From: Okapia johnstoni
Taxonomy: Eukaryota > Chordata > Mammalia > Artiodactyla > Giraffidae
Direction of reading: 5' to 3'
Assembly: GCA_024291935.2 (NCBI GenBank)
Contig: CM044316.1
Span: 4,828,501 to 4,892,500, forward strand
Length of the DNA stretch: 64,000 bases
Shown: positions 57,992 to 64,000 of the stretch, one piece after another
How positions within the stretch are numbered: the stretch's first letter is position 1
How the letters are laid out: each line of letters opens with the position of its first letter
Made by a program: the position numbers and the translations under genes
Notes under the pieces: generated by a model
Databases searched by the model: none
What the model saw: the letters and a program-made list of their open reading frames with translations, nothing else
Told to the model about the DNA's origin: nothing

Positions 57992-59428
57992 ATGGAGCTG
58001 GGTAAACGACTCCTGCTACTCGGCCTCACCAACGCGGTTCTGAACCTGACCACTGTTCCTGCACAGGACAACGTCTTCCTCTCATGGGCACATTCCTACG
58101 CCGACTTCCACGACTCCTCCGACTGTTGGGTATGTGGGGCTATGCCCTGTCAGTTATGGATGGGCTCCCCTGGTGGGTGTCGCCACTTCGTTATGGAGAC
58201 TTTATACCACTGTGCTCCTTCTTGGAACAACAGAAGGAAACTTTCCTTTCTCTCACCAATCATAACCTTTCTTTGCTCTCCTGGTGTAAGAAAAGGCCAT
58301 CAATGGGCCAGGGACATGGGGTTACATTTAATATGAACACTAGTCTTACGGAGGTAACAAGAGCTTATACCTCATATATGAAAAATAAAAAAAGAGAAGG
58401 GCTCCCTTACAAAAGGGGGACAGGCCTCCCGGTACCTTGAGCAATACTACCAGGTCTGGGATGAATATTTCTGGATGACTCCTGAGAAAGGACAGTTGAT
58501 TGCTCCCGCTACTATTTGCTGGGAACAAAAAGAACACGAAGTTGGATTTGGAGACTGCCACCTAGACCCAAAAGAATTAAAATATATGGGTTATTTGTCT
58601 CCTGAACAATGTAAACAAATCATAGAAGTTACCTATCACCCCAATCAGTCGGTTCAGTGGCCCGGTTCCGACTGGAAGTATAATCCTGGAATCTGTTGGG
58701 TAGCCCCCAACGGGACCCAGTGGCTCTGTGGGCTTAACTTACGGCCGTGGTTACCAGTTGGCTGGGTAGGGCGTTGTGCACTGGGATTTGCTTTCACCCA
58801 TAGCAGTATTAAGCCTAGCCTACACCAACCTCCAGTAAACCTGCTCTATCTGCACGCAAGATGGACAAGATCTGTGTTCCAATGGTATGACTATCTTGCT
58901 GCCTTGTTTGTACCCTCTGTAGAGACAATAGATATCATGATTAAGGTGGAGGCCTTAACTAATTTCACTAAACAGGCCCTCTTAGAGGGTACAAAAGCCA
59001 TTCAAGCCTTGAACGAAGAACAAATTCAGATGAAAAAGGCAATAATTCAAAATAAGATGGCATTAGACATACTCACAATAGCCCAGGGAGGGACTTTCGC
59101 CATAATTAAAGTCGAACGTTGTGTATACATCCCTGACCTGTCTAAAAATGTATCTACTGCTTTGGAAGATATGCAAAATCCAGTGAAAGCCATGTCTGAT
59201 AAAAATATTCCCTTTTGGACTTCAGTCCTGTCCTGAGTAAAGGGAGATTGGTGGGAAACTATTGTTACTGTTGTCATAATAGTTCTAATCATACTGCTTT
59301 GTGGGCCCTGCTTCTTACAATGTCTTGTGAACTTTGTAACCGAGAGGTTGATAGCGTTCTCTCATGTGGGGGGCCAGAGGGCTAAAGTACAATATATCTC
59401 AATGAATGATGCTCGTTACGAAAACTAG
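57992..59428 (+). pseudogene. env remnant with frameshifts and a stop before the membrane span
   Basis: Signal-peptide-like start at 57992, then the surface-subunit CWVC motif (about 58124-58135). The frame changes after about 58135 and returns by about 58475. The transmembrane subunit reads on to a TGA at 59234-59236; the membrane span and tail follow in the same frame to 59428. The expected CX6CC region (about 59090-59130) keeps only one of its three Cys. It could not make a membrane-anchored Env. Confidence 0.8.
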
Positions 59429-59447
59429 GAGCATCAAGAGGGGGGAA

Positions 59448-59992
59448 TGAAGAAGGAATTCATAGGGCCTGGACTCCATCTTAGGCCTGTTCGTGCTGAT
59501 CACGTTTGGCCACCTCTCTAATGCACTCTGAACTCTGTGCTTAGTGCCTGTGGAAACGACAATAGAAGGATAAGACCCCCTCCGGACAGGGGAACCTTGA
59601 AGAACGCATCCAGGTTACTCATCGCCTAAGAGAAAACATACACTAATCACCCCTGTCTCTGGACAGGCCGTAAATTTTTCTGTACCTATCGGAGTGTAAC
59701 CTCAGGCTTATTGATTATTGGCCAATTGTTTAACTGTTTGAACACATAACACCTAAATGATGAGATTATTGTGATTATATTTACCCTTCCTTTGTTTATG
59801 TAAGTCTCAAGGAATTTGGGGTGGTGACTTCGGACACGTACACATGGGGTATAAAAGATTTTCACAAATGCTGGTCGGGGTCCTTGGCTAAGAGGAGACT
59901 CTGCCTTGGGCCCGCTGGTGTAATAAACTGCACTCCACTACCTGCATTGTCCTTCTGAGTGAGTTTGTTTCCCAAAACGCGTGGCTATAACA
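59448..59992 (+). repeat. 3' LTR of the young provirus
   Basis: Same signals as the 5' copy: TATAAAAG at 59850-59857 and AATAAA at 59922-59927. The purine tract GAGGGGGGAA (59438-59447) abuts its start. Confidence 0.92.
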
Positions 59993-60009
59993 TTATAACC
60001 ATCACTCAT

Positions 60010-60130
60010 TCTACATTTTGGTGGCAGGGCACTGTATGTGGGATATTAGTTCCCCCACCAGGGGTCGAACCTGTGCCCCACTGTGGTGGAAGAACAGAGT
60101 CTTAACTCCTGGCCCACCAGGGAAGTCCCA
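60010..60130 (-). mobile_element. CHR-type tRNA SINE
   Basis: Reverse-oriented, ending CAGGGAAGTCCC. Confidence 0.75.
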
Positions 60131-60167
60131 TGACTGTTTTTAGTGGTCCTGTGAGCTGAGCATGGGC

Positions 60168-60372
60168 TTTTCTGATGGCTCAGTTGGTAAGGAATCTCCT
60201 GCAATGCAGGAAACCAAGGTTCAATCCCTGGGTCAGGGAGATCTCCTGGAGAAGGGAATGGCAATCCACTCCACCATTCTTGCCTGGAGAACCCCACGGA
60301 CAGTGGCGCCTGGTGGGCTACAGTTCATGCGGTCACAAAGAGTTAGACACGACTGAGAGACTGACACACACA
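60168..60372 (+). mobile_element. Bov-tA SINE
   Basis: Complete head and body. Confidence 0.85.
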
Positions 60373-61640
60373 GAGCTGAATGTGGGCCCTGGCTCTTCAC
60401 AGGCCTCTCAGGCTCAGCATGTCTCAAACAATGCTATCTTCTTTGGCAAACTCCTGTTCCTCCTTTAAAGCTCATCTCAAATGATCCATTCTCTATGAAG
60501 CCCTCTTTGACCCCTCAGGAAGAGTCCTCGTTCCCTATTCACCACCTCTAGTCCCATGGCCCTCTCTGGCTCAGTCATGGTCCCATGAGGGTGTCTGTAT
60601 CTGACTTTGATTTCTTAAGACTGAGGGCTTCTTGGGGGTCCTGGGATTGCCCAGCATGAGGCAGATGCACAGGGGAAGCAAGGAGTGTCTAAAGGAATAC
60701 TTTATGAATAAAAATAAGTTCACTTAGTTTCTCTCTGGCAAACGCTTGTTCATCCGTCAAAACCCCTCCTCCTAGATTTCCTTTCCCATATCTATGCAGA
60801 GCCCTTGGTCTCCTGTTCAGATCCTTTTCCCAGGCTTCCCTGGCCTCCCTTGATGTCCCTTTGTCTGAAAAGGTGGTATCTGTGCTGTGTTCCAGCCCTA
60901 AATGTGAAAATGAACAGCATGAAAATGCTAAATTAGACCCAAGGCAGGACCTACGGGTCCATTAAACGCTTACTGGCTTATCTCAGAAAGGTGCCCCCTG
61001 GAGCTAAATTCCTGGGTTTCAGTCCCAATTCCATCACTCCCTGGCCATGTGCCCTTCATACCTGGGGCCTTAGTATCCTCAGCTATAAAGGGGACATGTG
61101 AGCAATCCCCAAGTCACTGGGTTGTGCAGGTGTGAAGGGAGCTCCTGGCACCTGGTACCTAGTGGGCATTCGACCGGTGTTTGTTGAATGAATATGTGAA
61201 CCTCAACGTTTACCTCAGATTGCCTCAGGAAGTCCTTGCTGGTCTGGGGTCTCCTCGTTTTCCCCTTTGGCACCTGAAACACTGCAGAGCGGTCGGTGGA
61301 TTCTCCTAGGCCCCTCCAGCTCTAAGCAACTTCAACCAGCTCTTTCCTAAGAGCGAGAGGAGAGGAGTTTCCCATTTTATCTGGAGCTACAAAAGGGTGC
61401 TGGTGCTGGGGACAGGGCTTCCTTCCCTGATCCATGAGGTCATTTCCCCAATGCGCCCATCATTATCTCTGCACACTGCTTAGCCAAGGACTCTCTGACC
61501 AGGTATGTCCCCAAGAAAGGGCTCAGACTCCACTCTACAGGTTCCACTGTGTGACTTTGGGAAAGAAGCTTGACCTCTCTGAGCTTCAACGTTAAATGGG
61601 AATTAACCCTATGTAAGAATATGATTGGGATTTTAACCTC
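60373..61640. other. Gene-free stretch upstream of B3GNT3
   Basis: About 60480-60720 resembles L2 (+) and about 61000-61195 MIR (+). The rest is unique. A noncoding B3GNT3 5' exon could lie here or beyond the window, but I see no clear one. Confidence 0.4.
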
Positions 61641-61649
61641 AAACATGCT

Positions 61650-62365
61650 GAGGACCTCAAAAATGGTCCTGCCTCAGGACCTCTGCACAGGTTGTTTCCT
61701 CTGCCTGATTCCCCAGATTTCCACACATTCCCTCCTTCACCCCCTTCCTGTCTTTGCTCAAATGTCCTCGTCTCAGGAACACCTCCTCAGGACACATCAT
61801 CTCACTGGCAGCCCTGATCCTCCACCTTAGCCCACTTTTTCCTGTCTTCCACAGCACTTTTCATCTTCTGAAGTGAAGTGAAAGTTGCTCAGTCGTGTCC
61901 TACTCTTTGCGACCCCATGGACTATACAGTCCGTGGAATTATCCAGGCCAGAATACTGGAGTGGGTAGCCTCTCCCTTCTCCAAAGGATCTTCCCAACCC
62001 AGGGACCGAACCCAGGTCTCCCACATTGCAGGTGGATTCCTTACCAGCTGAGCCACCAGGGAAGCCCAAGAATACTGGAGTGGGTAGCCTAACCCTTCTC
62101 CAGCAGTTCTTCCTGACCCAGGAGTTGAACCAGGGTTTCTTGCATTGCAGGCGGATCCTTTACCAGCTGAGCTACCAGAGAAGCCCCTTTCATCTTCTAA
62201 AATACATGATAAAACTTTAAAAAGGTACTGCTTTTCATCCATCTTCTCCACCAGAACACGAGCTCCATGAAATGTCTTATTCACCATTTTATCCCCAGCC
62301 CCCAGAACTGGGCTTCGTGCATAGTAGGTGTCTGGTAAATGAGTATTGAACGAATGAATGAATGC
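61650..62365 (+). repeat. L2 element split by a Bov-tA
   Basis: CCTGCCTCAGGACCTCTGCA block at the left, L2 3' end (GAATGAATGAATG) at the right. Confidence 0.65.
61872..62178 (-). mobile_element. Bov-tA SINE with double head
   Basis: Inserted in the L2; target duplication TTTCATCTTCT on both sides (about 61858-61871 and 62187-62199). Confidence 0.85.
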
Positions 62366-62402
62366 TCAGATGCCGAAGATTCTGAAAAAATACTGACTCT
62401 TG

Positions 62403-62520
62403 GGACTTCCCTGGTGCTCCAATGGTTAGGACTACTTGCTTCCACTGCAAAGTGCACAGATTCAATCCCAGCTGGAGAACTAACATCCTGGAAATCACAC
62501 TGTGGCCAAATATGCAAACA
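62403..62520 (+). mobile_element. CHR-type tRNA SINE
   Basis: Starts GGACTTCCCTGGTGCTCCAA. Confidence 0.75.
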
Positions 62521-62544
62521 TATATATAGACTCTCAGAATGACT

Positions 62545-62935
62545 TTATATATTCATTCAAGCCAATATTCACTGTGCTTCTCCTATGTGCCAGGCACCTC
62601 CTGGGAGCTGAGGACCCAGTGGTGAACAGGCATGGGATACCTCAATGTCTCTGCCACTCTGGGACCCACACTCTCCAGGGGGAATAAACACTAAATAAAA
62701 ACCTCACTGAAATGACATGGGAGGAAATGGGGTCTGGCGTGTGCGTGGGGGCATGGATTTTGAGGTCTAGATGACATTAAAGTGGGATGTGAATGGCACA
62801 GAGGAGCCAGAATGGCTGAGGTTGGTGTGTGTGGGGGGGGGCGGGGGAGGGCAGGAGGATACCAGGGAAGGTAACAGCAAGTGCAAAGGCCCGGCGGTGG
62901 GAATGAGTCAGTGGAGCCTGAGTAGCTAGGGGCCC
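62545..62935 (-). repeat. Antisense L2 fragment
   Basis: Begins at the L2 3' end in reverse (CTATGTGCCAGGCACCTCCT) and includes GTGCAAAGGCCCGGCGGTGG. A G-rich run lies at 62830-62848. Confidence 0.6.
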
Positions 62936-63701
62936 TGTCTGCTTGTGACACAGAGCTTGTCTTATTGCTGAGTCCCCGGCTTGGCTGCCAGCCTGCGAGG
63001 GGGTGGTTTCATCATCTGGAGGACAGGTCTGTGAGTCCTAAAAGGACATATCACAATCATGTGAACTGACAAATGTGATGCAAGAATGAACAAATCCAAG
63101 AAGGGCATTTTCCTGAGCTGAAGAGGAGCCTGAGTTCAGAGTGGACCACAAGAAAGGAGTATTTCAGGCAAACCTGGCAGATCCCTGAGCTCCAAGGATG
63201 GGGAAAAAACTCAGGAGCTGCAGTAGAAAGCCCAAGTCACCAAAAATTAGATAAGAGATGTCACAATGTTCTCTTTGGTGACACTGGTGGCCAGAGACCC
63301 ACAGATGCTAGAAGACATGGGACCCCAACTTCTAACTCAGACACCCTCATTCAGAGGGTGAATTCATTTAGTCTAAATCAGTTTTCAACCAGGGATTATT
63401 CTGCTCCCAGGGGATACTTACTGGGCAATGTCTGGGGACATTTCTGGTTGTCATGATTGGGGCAGGGTAGAGATATGGGGCTGCTAATGACATGGAGTGG
63501 GTGGAGGCCAGAGATGCTACTTAAATGAGCATCCTACAGGTCACAGGACAGCCTCATGACAGAGAATGATCCAGTCCCAAATGTCAACATTGTCAGGATT
63601 GAGAAATCCTGGTTTTATTTAAGTAAACATAGAAACGGAATAGAGAATTGAAAAGGAGGAAGGATTCAAAGAGGGAAAAGAGGGCTGAACACAGACCCTT
63701 G
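62936..63701. other. Gene-free stretch
   Basis: Unique sequence; about 63370-63610 looks like an old interspersed repeat (GGCAATGTCTGGGGACATTT) that I cannot name. Confidence 0.4.
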
Positions 63702-63838
63702 ATCTGCTGCTGCTGCTGCTGCTAAGTCGCTTCAGTCGTGTCCAACTCTGTGCGACCCCATAGACGGCAGCCCACCAGGCTCCGCCGTCCCTGGGATTCT
63801 CCAGGCAAGAACACTGGAGTGGGTTGCCATTTCCTTCG
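63702..63838 (-). mobile_element. Bov-A2 SINE, partial
   Basis: Begins at the CTG-repeat tail and carries one BovA monomer. Confidence 0.85.
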
Positions 63839-64000
63839 GTTTAGATAGATTCCCTGGATGGAGTATTTGAGATTTATTAGTGTTTATTTCTATTTAAATA
63901 GAAAATCAAACCTAAATGGCCAAGGATCCCTTAGCTGGGAACGTGTTTAGTTCCCATAACAAAGAAAATTAATTCAGCGAAATAGGAATATCTACAACTC

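Larger units (their letters stand above)
56357..59992 (+). mobile_element. Young, internally deleted gammaretrovirus-like provirus
   Basis: Two 545-bp LTRs (56357-56901 and 59448-59992) match end to end with three substitutions. The flanks are ATAT (56353-56356) and TTAT (59993-59996), an imperfect 4-bp duplication. The internal part is only 2.55 kb: a leader with a glycine-type primer site, then about 0.5 kb not matched to a viral gene, an abrupt join near 57490-57520 into the integrase C-terminus, then env. Nearly all gag, protease, reverse transcriptase and RNase H are absent. It lies antisense to B3GNT3, 390 bases upstream of its start codon. Confidence 0.92.

Overview
The window is nuclear DNA from a ruminant, probably a bovid. 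The evidence is dense Bov-tA and Bov-A2 SINEs, BovB LINEs, CHR-type tRNA SINEs and a bovine-type L1 tail, together with intron-containing vertebrate genes. I cannot name the species from the sequence alone.

Three host genes lie in the order known from mammals. JAK3 is on the + strand: coding exons 17844-31473, 23 coding exons, every junction in phase, predicted 1104 aa. INSL3 is on the + strand (33767-34969, two exons). B3GNT3 is on the - strand (55967-52838, two coding exons, 370 aa). JAK3 is the Janus kinase that pairs with the common gamma-chain cytokine receptor in lymphoid cells. INSL3 is a gonadal relaxin-family hormone. B3GNT3 is a Golgi glycosyltransferase. They are neighbours by synteny and do not form a pathway. 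INSL3 as written does not stay in frame: exon 1 ends in phase 0 where exon 2 needs one extra base. This is the most important point to check.

The rest is largely transposable elements. Region 1-15 kb holds SINEs, a decayed class II (betaretrovirus-like) provirus with matched 554-bp LTRs and a 6-bp target duplication (2316-9272), and L1 sequence containing an inverted segment. Region 15-35 kb is JAK3 and INSL3 with SINE, MIR and L2 pieces in introns. Region 35-51 kb is a nested pile: an MLT1-like LTR split by a composite insertion, and a minus-strand class I provirus (39795-50008) sitting inside an L2 and itself broken by BovB, L1 and SINE insertions. A solo LTR follows (51037-51606). Region 51.8-56 kb is B3GNT3. 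Region 56.4-60 kb is a young, internally deleted gammaretrovirus-like provirus whose two 545-bp LTRs differ at only three positions. It lies 390 bp upstream of the B3GNT3 start codon. The final 4 kb is repeats and unique sequence with no gene seen.

I found no prokaryote-type system, CRISPR array or non-SINE RNA gene. The unusual material is the INSL3 frame break, tandem repeats at the U5 end of an LTR that carry a pol III B-box-like motif, and the nested and deleted proviruses.
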